Of a DNA stretch of 64,000 nucleotides, positions 39,541 to 48,143 are shown piece after piece. This stretch comes from a virus, in the IMG/VR virus record IMGVR_UViG_3300018065_000011, positions 1 through 64,000 of that record; one strand, written 5' to 3'. Both the position numbers and the translations under genes were made by a program. The stretch's first letter is position 1; each line of letters begins with the position of its first letter. A model generated the notes under the pieces. That model saw nothing but the letters and a program-made list of their open reading frames with translations. It made no database searches and had not been told where the DNA came from.

Positions 39541-40469
39541 TAGAGGTTTCTGATCTCAGGCGCAGCCGTGAACAGGCGGCAATGCGTTCCCGGTGTATAG
39601 TACCGTAACTGCAAACCGTTGCGAGCTAGTGCATGGTGGACGGGAGGATCCGAGATGCGCGTCGTGTTCTGCTGACAGGCGAACGTCGTTGTCCACGTTG
39701 CGTTGAAGGACGGGATGTACTCGTAAGCGGTTCGCGTCACACGGAAGGCTGAGCGGATGGTCTTGATGATTTCGACGTGGTGAGCATCGAGGGGACCGCT
39801 CAGGCGGATGCCTCCTGTCTGTGCGGCAAAGATGCCTCTGTCACGCAGTTTCCCGCCAATGGCCGAGAAGAAGTCCTTGGTGAACAACCGCTCAGAGAGA
39901 TTGTTGCTGTCGCCCGTGTCATCGTAGGGCTCAGTGAGATCGGAGATGATCACGTTCCAAGTCTGGTTCTCGTTGAGCACAGTGGACGCGTCGGAGATGC
40001 GGACGGTAACGCGCTCGTCCTCGAATGCGCCGTGTGTCCATTCGGGAAAGAGCACCTTGAAGGTCTCGATCATGTCTTCATCGATCTCGACCAAGCAGAC
40101 TTCTTTCACGTCGGGCCACTTGAGCACTTCGCGGAGAGCACAGCCATCGCCGCCACCGAGGATGAGCACACGCCCGATGTTCTGGGCCATGACCATGGCC
40201 GGATGCACGAGCATGTCGTGGTAGATATACTCGTCACTCTCCGCAACCTGGATGCGCCCGTCTAGAATCAGAGTGCGTCCGAGGTCCGCGAAGTCTGCTA
40301 GCTGGATGAGTTGGTACTCGCTTTGCTTTTCGTAGAGGAGATCGCGGATACCCCACAGAGCGAAGAAGGATTCGCTCTCTGCCTCAAGAAACCAGCGCGG
40401 CTGTCGAGTCTCCAGCAAGTGCGGCAGAGATTCCAACGGACTAAAGATTCGGTTGGCTGGTATCACCAA
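39537..40469 (-). CDS. speE: spermidine synthase (polyamine aminopropyltransferase)
   Basis: A 310-residue protein. The SAM-fold core shows VLILGGGDGCALREVL (GGGDG nucleotide loop), CLVEIDEDMIETFK (acidic residue contacting decarboxylated SAM), RVTVRISDAS and VIISDLTEPYDD (catalytic Asp region). It transfers an aminopropyl group from decarboxylated SAM to putrescine. TTG start (or GTG 40466) chosen for the AAGGAGGG upstream. Its partner speD is 22 kb away, so both pathway enzymes are carried. Slightly longer at the N-terminus than typical SpeE. Confidence 0.9.
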   Translation of the reverse strand: MVIPANRIFSPLESLPHLLETRQPRWFLEAESESFFALWGIRDLLYEKQSEYQLIQLADFADLGRTLILDGRIQVAESDEYIYHDMLVHPAMVMAQNIGRVLILGGGDGCALREVLKWPDVKEVCLVEIDEDMIETFKVLFPEWTHGAFEDERVTVRISDASTVLNENQTWNVIISDLTEPYDDTGDSNNLSERLFTKDFFSAIGGKLRDRGIFAAQTGGIRLSGPLDAHHVEIIKTIRSAFRVTRTAYEYIPSFNATWTTTFACQQNTTRISDPPVHHALARNGLQLRYYTPGTHCRLFTAAPEIRNLY

Positions 40470-40660
40470 CGGAGTCCCTCCTTGCGCCGTTGTTCTTGCT
40501 CCTCGCAGACGCTCCGAAGCTGGCTCCAATTGCGGATGACGTTGAGATCGTCCAGGGCTTCTTTGGTTTCCTGGGTCATCGTGGCTTGGAAAGGCAGCCG
40601 ATCGTCGTTGCGGAAGCTCTCGCTCGCGTAGTTGAAGGTCGTGATGTTTTGCCGTCTCAC
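40463..40660 (-). CDS. hypothetical small protein
   Basis: A 65-residue charged protein (TKEALDDLNVIRNWSQLRSV) upstream of and overlapping speE by 7 bases. Confidence 0.5.
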   Translation of the reverse strand: MRRQNITTFNYASESFRNDDRLPFQATMTQETKEALDDLNVIRNWSQLRSVCEEQEQRRKEGLRW

Positions 40661-40668
40661 ACTCTACC

Positions 40669-41097
40669 CTACATCTGATGGCCCATCTGGGAGACCACGT
40701 TTTGGAACGATTGCTGGAGAAGGGCGTAGAGAATCTCCGCTGCGTTTTCCTTGATGAGCTTTTCGATGCGAATGCCCGCCATTTGCTTTCCGTCTTCCCA
40801 GAATTCCGTCCATTCCTCGGACTCCAGCATTTTCTTGATCTTCGCGCGTGCTTGTTCTTCTAGTACTGAGTGGACGATCTGCTGGAGTAGTGGGGGTCGT
40901 TCTCTCGCCCGCCCGTACTGATCCTGTTCGGTGTGCCTGTTGAGAAAGGTGTTGATGTGCTCTTGGAGTACCTTTTCCCACATCTCATCGGGCATCAACT
41001 CTGCGAGATCGAGATGGATCTTGTCCTTGAGTTTTTGCGCGAGGGTCATTGCATCGTGGGAAGATTCGTCCTGGGGAGTGAGGCTGTGGTTTCCCAT
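40669..41097 (-). CDS. hypothetical helical protein
   Basis: A 142-residue fully helical protein (LAQKLKDKIHLDLAELMPDE). No family recognised. Eight bases before the next gene of the operon. Confidence 0.55.
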   Translation of the reverse strand: MGNHSLTPQDESSHDAMTLAQKLKDKIHLDLAELMPDEMWEKVLQEHINTFLNRHTEQDQYGRARERPPLLQQIVHSVLEEQARAKIKKMLESEEWTEFWEDGKQMAGIRIEKLIKENAAEILYALLQQSFQNVVSQMGHQM

Positions 41098-41114
41098 GCA
41101 GTCTCTTTACTCCC

Positions 41115-41315
41115 CTAGCGTGGGGTTGGGAGCAACCTGCGCAACTTCATCCACCAGATGGTCCAGAACCGTAGTTTGTGGACTACCAGTCCACGTTTGT
41201 CCCGTCCTATGATTTTGGCCCAGCCCTTGTCTGTCCAGACGATGGCCCCGTCCTCGAAGAGTTTGTGGGAGGACACCGGTACTCTGAAGCGGCGTCTATG
41301 CATTCTCCTTGCCAT
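41115..41315 (-). CDS. hypothetical basic protein
   Basis: A 66-residue basic protein (EDGAIVWTDKGWAKIIGRDK) with many Arg and Trp. Confidence 0.5.
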   Translation of the reverse strand: MARRMHRRRFRVPVSSHKLFEDGAIVWTDKGWAKIIGRDKRGLVVHKLRFWTIWWMKLRRLLPTPR

Positions 41316-41344
41316 GGTGTAGGCTGTGAGGAATGTCCGTTACC

Positions 41345-41590
41345 TCACTCGTCATCGGGATTGTCGTCGCTGTCGTCGGGCTTGTGTTCTTCCTTGCTGT
41401 CCGATGGCTCCGGGGCTGGCTCGGGGCTGGGGGTGGGCTCATCTTCAGTGTCTCGCGCCCGTGTTCTGATCACCCGCGCTTTGGGCGGAACCAGGGGCGG
41501 ACTGGCATCAAGTGAGGCTCTGCTCTTAGCTAGCCGTCCTCGAATGTAGGATCTCGGGCGAACGTTGCGGCTGTAGCTTGGGGGTCTCAT
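41345..41590 (-). CDS. hypothetical protein with acidic tail
   Basis: An 81-residue protein: basic first half (RGRLAKSRASLDASPPLVPP) and an acidic Pro/Asp-rich second half (EHKPDDSDDNPDDE). A plus-strand hydrophobic frame at 41333 is its antisense shadow. Confidence 0.45.
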   Translation of the reverse strand: MRPPSYSRNVRPRSYIRGRLAKSRASLDASPPLVPPKARVIRTRARDTEDEPTPSPEPAPEPSDSKEEHKPDDSDDNPDDE

Positions 41591-41610
41591 GTACCCCGGC
41601 AACGCATACA

Positions 41611-42237
41611 CTAACTATCGTCAGGAGCCGCTGCGATGCGGTAGTTGTCGCTGTTCTTTGGCTTGTGCCTGTCGAGAAACTCCGCAAACTGTTCGCGCGT
41701 GTGTGTTCGTCCGCACTCTCGATCCCAACTACTCAACCTAGCTTGGTAATTTTTCCAGTATTGGTCGAGTTCTTCCTTGTAGCCTGGAAGATCCGAGATC
41801 TCATCTCCCTGAAGCGCTCGGACGATCATCTGCTCCCCGTGTTCGGGGAAGTAGAGGATCTCGTGTTTGGGGTGTTGCAAGATCTCCTCCAGGTTAGGCC
41901 AAGGCCACCATTGGCATGGTAGCTCTCCGCCCCAATCGTCGCTCGTGCCTCCGTTGAGCGCGAACAACCAGCTTTGGAATTCCTCCAGGTCGAATTTCAC
42001 GCGAAGCTGCGAGCCGCACTCCGGGCAGTACTCGCTGTCGGCCTTCTTGCAGCAGTCGCGGTATGGCGTTGAGGACTGGAGAAGCTCATCAGCATACTTG
42101 AGGATGAATCCGTGAGCTAGATCCTGAAGGGCATCAATCCCGCGTTCGAATGGAGGACCATGGTTGTCGAAGAACAGCGTCGCCGTGTGGGCCGACTCCA
42201 CGTAGCCCATGGTCATACAGATGAGATTGGTTCGCAT
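41611..42237 (-). CDS. hypothetical Cys-containing protein
   Basis: A 208-residue protein with DCCKKADSEYCPECGSQLRV (zinc ribbon) in the middle, followed by a Trp-rich region. Unknown family. Confidence 0.55.
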   Translation of the reverse strand: MRTNLICMTMGYVESAHTATLFFDNHGPPFERGIDALQDLAHGFILKYADELLQSSTPYRDCCKKADSEYCPECGSQLRVKFDLEEFQSWLFALNGGTSDDWGGELPCQWWPWPNLEEILQHPKHEILYFPEHGEQMIVRALQGDEISDLPGYKEELDQYWKNYQARLSSWDRECGRTHTREQFAEFLDRHKPKNSDNYRIAAAPDDS

Positions 42238-42281
42238 AGGAGAAATCTACCCCACGCGAGCGTACCTGTGAGCCTACGAAT

Positions 42282-42509
42282 CTATGGGATGGGGCCCAGC
42301 GCCGCGGCGATCACTTCATCCACGTTGTCGTAGGAGAGGTAGAGCGCGTTGTTCTGGTAGGGTACGAGGTACTCGGCAATCCGACTGGACACTTCCTTGA
42401 CCATCCGTGCGTGTCCTCTTCGGATGTCCCAGGCCATGAGCTTGATCTCGCCCTCGGTGACAGTGAGCCCATACTTCTGTTGAATGCCGTCGATGACCTG
42501 CTGAGACAT
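42282..42509 (-). CDS. hypothetical protein
   Basis: A 75-residue helical protein (IQQKYGLTVTEGEIKLMAWD). Confidence 0.5.
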   Translation of the reverse strand: MSQQVIDGIQQKYGLTVTEGEIKLMAWDIRRGHARMVKEVSSRIAEYLVPYQNNALYLSYDNVDEVIAAALGPIP

Positions 42510-42516
42510 GGGGGTC

Positions 42517-42969
42517 CTAGCTGGGGGAAGGGATAGACTCGTTAGGGAAGCAGTGCTGTAGGAGCGGGAGGGGATCGATGTTGCGCTCTTTTCTCCAGAT
42601 ACCTACGTGAAGGTGTGAGCCTGTGGTGCGTCCCGAATCTCCCACCGATCCGATGCTCTCACCTGACTTTACTTGTTCGCCCTTCACGACAGCTATCTGA
42701 TCCAGGTGGGCATACAAGATCCTGAAGTCGCCTGACTGAATCATGACGTAATTGCCGAATCCGCGGTTTGAGGGGCGTGTGGCTGTCACTTTTCCGCCCC
42801 AGATCGCCCTCACCTCAGTGCCCTTGGGAGCCCCAATGTCCAGGCCCTTGTGCCATCTTCGGCGGTTGCTTGCGATGGGATCTCTACGCGGCCCCCAAAA
42901 AGATGTTATGTGGCCGTCTGTGGGGCAGGAAGGCAACAATTGCAGCCAAAGGAGGATTCCCAGGAACAC
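42517..42969 (-). CDS. M23-family metallopeptidase
   Basis: A 150-residue protein. N-terminal signal or lipoprotein sequence (FLGILLWLQLLPSC). M23 motifs: H40-x3-D44 in RRRWHKGLDIGAPKG, and GSHLHVGIW with the second active-site His. These peptidases cut peptidoglycan crosslinks, so it is probably a lysis or entry enzyme. GTG start. Confidence 0.85.
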   Translation of the reverse strand: MFLGILLWLQLLPSCPTDGHITSFWGPRRDPIASNRRRWHKGLDIGAPKGTEVRAIWGGKVTATRPSNRGFGNYVMIQSGDFRILYAHLDQIAVVKGEQVKSGESIGSVGDSGRTTGSHLHVGIWRKERNIDPLPLLQHCFPNESIPSPS

Positions 42970-42997
42970 GTAATCTTCACTTTCGTCTGGAGAGGTT

Positions 42998-43027
42998 GTT
43001 CACTTTTACTCCCGGTTCGCGTATAAG
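42998..43027 (+). promoter_or_regulatory. 30-bp promoter motif
   Basis: GTTCACTTTT, 10 bases, CGCGTATAAG, only 8 bases before the GTG of the DNA-binding gene, implying a very short or absent leader. Confidence 0.7.
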
Positions 43028-43034
43028 AGCCTCA

Positions 43035-43748
43035 GTGCATTCAAACTCGCGGGACCAATATCTGCCTTTTCGGAAGGTGTACGACCTCTACAAGACGATG
43101 GTGAGGTATCCTGTGTCGGAAGGTGCGGTCCGGCGTTGGGTCAACCAAGGCAAGATACCGGCGTTCAAGCGAGGTAACCGGTGGACGTTCTGCGTCAAGG
43201 ATCTCGTTCGCTACCACGTGAACAATCTGGGCCAGGGGCCTTCTTACAAGAAGGCTCCCCCGCGCACGACGCGAATTCGGCCGGTTGCTGATCACGAGCT
43301 AGACCCGGTCGAGTGGGAGCCTCACGTCAGGAAGTTTCTCAAGGGACGTACGGTCGTGAGACCACGGCAGATCTGCGATCTCGTTGGCGTCGCTCAGGAC
43401 AGGTTGGGGCCTGAGGTTCGAAACCAGATGGATAGGGTCAAGACGCTGCTCCGGCATCTCGGATGGGAGAGGATGCCCGAACCCAAGAGCTATGACTGGT
43501 CTCCCATTGCGATCGTTCGCAAGGCCAGTGCCAAGAAGCGGGCGCCTGCTCGCACACAGAAACAGATCGAACAACAGAAACGACAATTGGTACGCCTCCT
43601 GAAACGTGAAGGAGGAGCCTATACCGCGGACGAGCTTGCTGAGAAGATGGGGTTGACACGCATTCAGGTTCAACGTCGTCTTCTTCGTCCGCTGGTCAAG
43701 GAAGGCAAAGTCCTCTATATGGGGGCGCAACTCTACTATCACCCCTGA
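43035..43748 (+). CDS. DNA-binding protein with Xis/MerR-like and C-terminal HTH
   Basis: A 237-residue protein. Residues 28-60 (PVSEGAVRRWVNQGKIPAFK, RGNRWTF) are an excisionase-type helix-turn-helix. The C-terminus (LLKREGGAYTADELAEKMGL, RIQVQRRLLRPLVKEGKV) is a winged-helix-like domain. Likely a regulator or segregation protein; the ParB-fold gene follows in the same operon. Confidence 0.65.
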   Translation: MHSNSRDQYLPFRKVYDLYKTMVRYPVSEGAVRRWVNQGKIPAFKRGNRWTFCVKDLVRYHVNNLGQGPSYKKAPPRTTRIRPVADHELDPVEWEPHVRKFLKGRTVVRPRQICDLVGVAQDRLGPEVRNQMDRVKTLLRHLGWERMPEPKSYDWSPIAIVRKASAKKRAPARTQKQIEQQKRQLVRLLKREGGAYTADELAEKMGLTRIQVQRRLLRPLVKEGKVLYMGAQLYYHP

Positions 43749-43768
43749 CAGACACAGGAACAACAGAC

Positions 43769-44833
43769 ATGCCCAAGAAGACCAAGAAGCAAAAGACCAA
43801 GAAAAAGAAGACTTCCGCCGCGCGAGCCACCAAGGTGAGGAAGCCTCCCAAGAGGAAAACCCCCGGATTGAGCGGTGCAGAACGAGCCGCCAAGAAACGA
43901 GCCGCACGCAAGAAGTTGACTGCGGACAACCGACGCAAGAAGTACGCTAAGCGCACGACGGAGTTTGGCGCACGAATCACTCTGACTCGCGCGAAGGGTC
44001 TCCTCTCTCTGAATTATGAGGGACAGCGGAACCTCCGTCCCACCAGAGTCGATCAATTCTGTGGCATTCTCCGTCGCGGGTTGTGGATTGAGTCCGGTGA
44101 GCCCATCATCATCGACTGGTTTGGGAACCTGATCAACGGGCAGCATCGGCTGGCTGCCATCGTCAAGACCGGAATCACCGCCAAGATCGACATCACCTAT
44201 GGCGTTCCGCCAAAGGCGTTTGATGTGATCGATACTGGTGCCGTGCGTGCTCTCTACGACATCCTGCCTGTGGAGTTTCCCAAGCAGGTTTCGGCGCTGT
44301 ATCGCGTCTACCTGGATTTCAAGACCACCGAGGGAGCGACTTACACCAGCTTTGGTCGACGGAGTGCTTCGGCCTTCCGTGAGGATCGGACCGGAGCCAT
44401 CCAGTGGGCGCAGCGGAACGAAAAGCTCTTGACCAAGATCGTCAAGACGTGTCATGTGGACAAGGACGCTCGCGCATTGCTCCGTCCTCCCGCAGTGTTT
44501 AACGCGTTCTACTTCCTCGTCGCTCGCAAGGCACCCAAGGAAGCGGACACGTTCTTCCGCACTCTGATCGACGGCGTGGAGTTTGAGTTGAAGGGGCTCG
44601 ACCCCATCTACCAGCTTCGGCAGAATCTCGTGATGTTCAACGACAAGTACAAGAACAAGCGAGGGACTGCGGTGCCTCTGTGGATGATCGGAGGCATGCT
44701 CATCAAGGCGTGGAATGCCTACATGAAACGTGCGCCCGTTCGCCAGCTTCGGATGATGTCGAGCGAGAAGTGGCCTGAGATCACGAGTCGGACTACTCGG
44801 GCTCGGAAGTCTGCGAGGAAAGCCGCCGCGTAG
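43769..44833 (+). CDS. ParB-fold nuclease-like protein with Lys-rich N-terminus
   Basis: A 354-residue protein. Residues 1-60 are histone-like (KKTKKQKTKKKKTSAARATK). Residues 75-150 contain IIDWFGNLINGQHRLAAIVK and ITYGVPPKAFDVIDTG, the ParB/sulfiredoxin-type signature found in many phage proteins. The remainder is helical. Possibly a DNA-modification or segregation protein; the catalytic role is unproven. The disrupted copy at 20083 is a shorter relative. Confidence 0.7.
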   Translation: MPKKTKKQKTKKKKTSAARATKVRKPPKRKTPGLSGAERAAKKRAARKKLTADNRRKKYAKRTTEFGARITLTRAKGLLSLNYEGQRNLRPTRVDQFCGILRRGLWIESGEPIIIDWFGNLINGQHRLAAIVKTGITAKIDITYGVPPKAFDVIDTGAVRALYDILPVEFPKQVSALYRVYLDFKTTEGATYTSFGRRSASAFREDRTGAIQWAQRNEKLLTKIVKTCHVDKDARALLRPPAVFNAFYFLVARKAPKEADTFFRTLIDGVEFELKGLDPIYQLRQNLVMFNDKYKNKRGTAVPLWMIGGMLIKAWNAYMKRAPVRQLRMMSSEKWPEITSRTTRARKSARKAAA

Positions 44834-45077
44834 GCACGTCGATCTCGCCTGAGATCGGGGCCAAGCACGGGGCACCCTTCGGCCGCATCTTGAGCGGCCC
44901 CAGGAGCCGTTTTCCGATCAGGACGGCGGCTTCGATGTCGCCAATGTGGAGCGCCTTCTGGAGCGCCAGAGACGGATCTACCTGTCCGTTGGTTCTAGTC
45001 AGAACGAGCAAGTCGGCTATGCGCTGCCGGACAGGTGGCTCACGTCTCCAGAAGGATCGTGCGGAGCCACGCATCAT
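44793..45077 (-). CDS. hypothetical protein
   Basis: A 94-residue basic protein (SARSFWRREPPVRQRIADLL). Overlaps the ParB-fold gene tail-to-tail by 41 bases. Confidence 0.45.
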   Translation of the reverse strand: MMRGSARSFWRREPPVRQRIADLLVLTRTNGQVDPSLALQKALHIGDIEAAVLIGKRLLGPLKMRPKGAPCLAPISGEIDVPTRRLSSQTSEPE

Positions 45078-45430
45078 GTCAGCCACTTGAAGATGGCTGG
45101 GTAGGTTCCGTCGTTGGGGAAGAGAAAGCAGAATCTCACGTTGGTGAACGTGCCTGTCAGAGTGCGGCCCCATTGGTCTCGACAGGTCACTGTGGAAATC
45201 ATCGTGCCCTCGATCCAGTAGTTGCCGTCTTCGCAGAATCCTGAGTGTGCGGCATGACCCGCAAAGCTCGTGTAGGAGATATCCGTCCGCACGTTGTCGC
45301 CGGGTTCTCCAATCCTCGCAAACCACTGCGCCTCTTGGAGATAGAAGTCTCCGGTTTTGATGATCTGTTCGGCCGTCGTAAACGCGTGTTGGTGGCGATA
45401 CGTGATCGGAGTGGGTGGGTGCGGTGTCAT
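45074..45430 (-). CDS. hypothetical protein
   Basis: A 118-residue aromatic-rich protein (GDNVRTDISYTSFAGHAAHS), ATGA-coupled to the next gene. Confidence 0.5.
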   Translation of the reverse strand: MTPHPPTPITYRHQHAFTTAEQIIKTGDFYLQEAQWFARIGEPGDNVRTDISYTSFAGHAAHSGFCEDGNYWIEGTMISTVTCRDQWGRTLTGTFTNVRFCFLFPNDGTYPAIFKWLT

Positions 45431-45506
45431 GTTTCCCTCGACTGCGGACGCACCACGGCTGTCGGAGAGAGAAAGATCTCCGTCGCGAACCCAGACAACT
45501 GACTAC

Positions 45507-45716
45507 CTACTTCTTCTCCTCGGCCTTCTTTTCGTCGGCCTTTTTCTCCTCAGCTTTTGCCTCCGGCTTCGCGTCGGCCTTCTTCTCCTCGGCCTTCTCT
45601 TCGGCCTTTGCCTCAGCTTTTGCGTCGGCTTTTTCGTCAGCCTTTTTCTCTTCCTTGGCCGTCTCGGGACAACCCGCGAGCAGCAGTGTGAACAGGGCTA
45701 CTGTGGTCTTGCGCAT
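45507..45716 (-). CDS. Lys/Glu/Ala-repeat lipoprotein
   Basis: A 69-residue protein: signal sequence with lipobox TLLLAGC, then about 50 residues made only of Ala, Lys, Glu, Asp and Pro in KADEKADAKAEAK-type repeats. Secreted, helical, highly charged. Upstream GTAGGCTATAGTATCC fits a -10 region. Confidence 0.6.
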   Translation of the reverse strand: MRKTTVALFTLLLAGCPETAKEEKKADEKADAKAEAKAEEKAEEKKADAKPEAKAEEKKADEKKAEEKK

Positions 45717-45742
45717 GATTTGCTCCTGAGTGGGGGGATACT

Positions 45743-45760
45743 ATAGCCTACCCACCGTAC
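45743..45760 (-). promoter_or_regulatory. candidate -10 region
   Basis: Minus strand GTAGGCTATAGTATCC, with TTGTGC about 16 bases further upstream. Similar TAGGCTAT words precede the genes at 36975 and 30334. Confidence 0.4.
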
Positions 45761-45803
45761 CGCACAAAACTGGCGCTATCTCGTCTATCTCTGACCCTTT
45801 CCC

Positions 45804-46100
45804 ATGATGAAGTGCAGGTACTACACACTAGCCCTTGCTCTATCGTTCGGCATTCCCGGATGCTCAACTAGCGACGATGACGACGATGGAGGCACTGGAG
45901 AAACCGGTTCGGAAACAGGCTCGGAGACCGAAACCCCGACCAACGACGGAACGGGAACCCCGACCAACGACGGAACGGGAACCCCGACCGATGACGGGAC
46001 AGAGACTCCGACCGATGACGGGACAGAGACCAACACGCCGACCGACGGAACGGAGACCAACACCCCGACTGACGGAACGCCGACAGGCAGCGGTAGTTGA
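45804..46100 (+). CDS. Thr/Asp/Gly-repeat lipoprotein
   Basis: A 98-residue protein: signal sequence LALALSFGIPGC (lipobox), then CSTSDDDDDGGTGETG and repeats such as TPTNDGTG, TPTDDGTE and TNTPTDG. Low-complexity acidic lipoproteins of this kind are frequent in Myxococcota, so the gene hints at the host or was taken from it. Confidence 0.6.
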   Translation: MMKCRYYTLALALSFGIPGCSTSDDDDDGGTGETGSETGSETETPTNDGTGTPTNDGTGTPTDDGTETPTDDGTETNTPTDGTETNTPTDGTPTGSGS

Positions 46101-46281
46101 GGTTAGCGACAGCGCCGCTTGCTGAGCAGAACGTGGCGGTATGCCCAGAGAACACTGAGCACCGAATTGCGGCCAGGATCTCGGGGCAAATGCAGTTTCC
46201 GTGAGAGAGTAGCCTCTCTTGCGAGATCGATGGGAAAGTACATTCAGCGTGGTGCTGTGCCTATAATTGTTCTCTGATTGA

Positions 46282-46686
46282 GTGTCCGGGAAGCGCAAGC
46301 CTAGCGAGTACGGGTTGCATGGAAGAATTCAGCACTCGGTGACTCGCGTGCAGCCCGGAGCGCCTTCGGCGCAGATTCACGACGTTACGCCCATTCAGCC
46401 GATCGTGATCCAGGTGCCGCGCGAGCGCGAGCCTTCGGGGCCGAAAAATTCGCATCATCGAGGACCAGAGTGGTGGTTTGTGGGGGTTGTGGTCCTGATA
46501 GCGGTCATTTTGTCGGGATCGATCTCGGTATATGTTGCATCGCAATTCCTAGATGAGTACTCCAGTCGCATCGAGCAACTGGACCAGAAGATCGAGGAGC
46601 TGGACCGCAAGATTCAATTGCACGACATGACTCTCACCCGGATCGAGGCCCAGGTTGAACATCTCAACGAACGTCGAAACCGTTAG
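46282..46686 (+). CDS. membrane-anchored coiled-coil protein
   Basis: A 134-residue protein: basic N-terminus, one transmembrane segment (WFVGVVVLIAVILSGSISVY), then a coiled coil (IEQLDQKIEELDRKIQLHDM). GTG start; GTGCCTATAATTG about 20 bases upstream looks like a -10 element. The topology resembles spanin or phage inner-membrane proteins; unproven. Confidence 0.55.
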   Translation: MSGKRKPSEYGLHGRIQHSVTRVQPGAPSAQIHDVTPIQPIVIQVPREREPSGPKNSHHRGPEWWFVGVVVLIAVILSGSISVYVASQFLDEYSSRIEQLDQKIEELDRKIQLHDMTLTRIEAQVEHLNERRNR

Positions 46687-46954
46687 TCCGTGTCCTCGTT
46701 GCGGATCTGTGGACTACACACGCAAGCTGGGTTTGGTCATCGCCGGAACGTCGGTCACTGTGTGTAACCTCTGTGCGCCCTCTGAAATCAAGATCCCTCT
46801 GGAAGTCAAAGAGCAAGACATGACCGTGTCCACGGGTGTCTTTCATGCTCGTCTAGATTGGGAGCACGACAACCCGATTCGATCGACTTCGTGGGAGCGT
46901 CCTGTCTGGCGAAGGATCGTCAACTGGCTCGGGCTTCCGCTGCACCAGATCTAG
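46655..46954 (+). CDS. zinc-ribbon protein
   Basis: A 99-residue protein with CPRCGSVDY and CNLCAP at the N-terminus. TTG start inside the previous gene. Confidence 0.5.
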   Translation: MNISTNVETVSPCPRCGSVDYTRKLGLVIAGTSVTVCNLCAPSEIKIPLEVKEQDMTVSTGVFHARLDWEHDNPIRSTSWERPVWRRIVNWLGLPLHQI

Positions 46955-47211
46955 TCGCGGCTCGGTAAGTCTTTGGGTCCGAGCGGTTGCGTGATCGCGT
47001 TGGGATCCACGTCGTCGTCGTCGTCGTCGCCTCCGCCGACTTCACCAATTGAGAGATTGAAGCCCTCGGATGCGGAGATCCTTTGGATGACCAGCGGCGG
47101 TAGATCGAACATCTCGACAAGCTCACAGACCGTGTAGCGCTTGTCGCCCACGTCCCAGGAGCGTAGCTCGCGCAGAAGCCGATCGATCTTGGCTTTGGTG
47201 TCCGCATCCAT
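46951..47211 (-). CDS. hypothetical protein with acidic run
   Basis: An 86-residue helical protein (KIDRLLRELRSWDVGDKRYT) with a GGGDDDDDDVD stretch encoded by a GTC/GAC repeat. GCGCCTATAATTCC upstream fits a promoter. Confidence 0.5.
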   Translation of the reverse strand: MDADTKAKIDRLLRELRSWDVGDKRYTVCELVEMFDLPPLVIQRISASEGFNLSIGEVGGGDDDDDDVDPNAITQPLGPKDLPSRD

Positions 47212-47274
47212 GGGCTCTCTAGAGGGGAATTATAGGCGCGTGAGGCGGTTTTGGCGCGAGGCCCGCGCCAAAAT

Positions 47275-47304
47275 GTAAACTTCTTGGAGGAATCCGCGTA
47301 GAGG
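47275..47304 (+). promoter_or_regulatory. 30-bp promoter motif
   Basis: GTAAACTTCT, 10 bases, CGCGTAGAGG, 13 bases before the next ATG. Confidence 0.75.
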
Positions 47305-47317
47305 GGTTGGAGAGCAA

Positions 47318-48064
47318 ATGGCACGCAAAGCAACAGCACTTACCAAGCCCGATCTCGACGTTCTTGCACTTCCCGAGGATGTCACCCTTCTTCCCGACAA
47401 CAGCACGCACCAGCATCGCTTCGACTTCACATCATCGAGCGGTCGCGTCTATCGGGTCGCGCAGCGGAAGTACAACCCCAAGACTGGCAAGGGCGGCTGG
47501 TGGGCTTGCTCGTGCCCGAGTTTCATTCACGGCCGCAAGGGCTCGAAGGACTGCAAGCACCTTCGTGACTTCGGTCTCCCCGGCAATCACGAGCGTTTCG
47601 AGATTGGCGAGATCTCCGTGGGCGCACTCGACGGCGAAGTGGGCGCAACCACGATGAGGGACTCCGAGCGGGCCGGTCGCAAGTCGGCACAGAAGACTCA
47701 ACTTCGCGCAATCGCTGGCGGCGAAGGCAAGGTCGTGGACCCGTCGAGCGGCGCGGCAGATCTCAGCCTGCTCATCACCGATCCAAACACGTACTCACTT
47801 CGGGATGAGATCAAGAAGCTGGGTGGCCGACCCCGTTACCAAAATAGCAAGTTTCAGGGCTGGCTCATGCCGAACGCAGCGGCCAAGGCCAAGGTCGAGG
47901 CCCTTTTGGCAGAGTCGTCCAAGGCGGCTGCCCCGAAGGCTGAATCCAAGGCACTCCCGGCTGTGAAGCCGACCAACGTCGAAATGAAGAACGGCCAGAT
48001 CGTCGTGACCTTCGATGCGAAGGACCAGGCGGCGGTGTTCGCCCTCCTGAGCAAGATCTCCTAG
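47318..48064 (+). CDS. SWIM-like zinc-finger protein
   Basis: A 248-residue protein. Residues 30-85 (VYRVAQRKYNPKTGKGGWWA, CSCPSF...DCKHL) have the CxCxnCxH order of a SWIM zinc finger, which binds DNA or proteins. The C-terminal half is Lys/Ala-rich with a beta tail (GQIVVTFDAKDQAAVFALLS). Its own promoter and a following terminator suggest a single-gene, possibly abundant transcript. Confidence 0.6.
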   Translation: MARKATALTKPDLDVLALPEDVTLLPDNSTHQHRFDFTSSSGRVYRVAQRKYNPKTGKGGWWACSCPSFIHGRKGSKDCKHLRDFGLPGNHERFEIGEISVGALDGEVGATTMRDSERAGRKSAQKTQLRAIAGGEGKVVDPSSGAADLSLLITDPNTYSLRDEIKKLGGRPRYQNSKFQGWLMPNAAAKAKVEALLAESSKAAAPKAESKALPAVKPTNVEMKNGQIVVTFDAKDQAAVFALLSKIS

Positions 48065-48082
48065 CGTCTGTGCTAACCTCCC

Positions 48083-48126
48083 CCCGGCCCGAGTCAATGG
48101 TGGCTCAGGCCGGGTTAACTTTTTCT
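48083..48126 (+). terminator. rho-independent terminator
   Basis: CCCGGCCcGAG, a loop, CTCaGGCCGGG, then TTAACTTTTT. Ends the SWIM-like gene; its T-run doubles as the first box of the rnpB promoter. Confidence 0.75.
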
Positions 48127-48143
48127 CTGATCTCGCGTATATG
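48114..48143 (+). promoter_or_regulatory. 30-bp promoter motif before rnpB
   Basis: GTTAACTTTT, 10 bases, CGCGTATATG. Confidence 0.7.

Noticed and set aside
41333-41515. A hydrophobic plus-strand protein (SLVIGIVVAVVGLVFFLAVR)
   Set aside because: It is the exact antisense of an Asp/Glu-rich tail on the minus strand, which commonly creates false membrane proteins.
45821-46063. A Val/Ser-repeat protein on the minus strand
   Set aside because: Antisense of the Thr/Asp-repeat lipoprotein, which has a lipobox and is the better gene.
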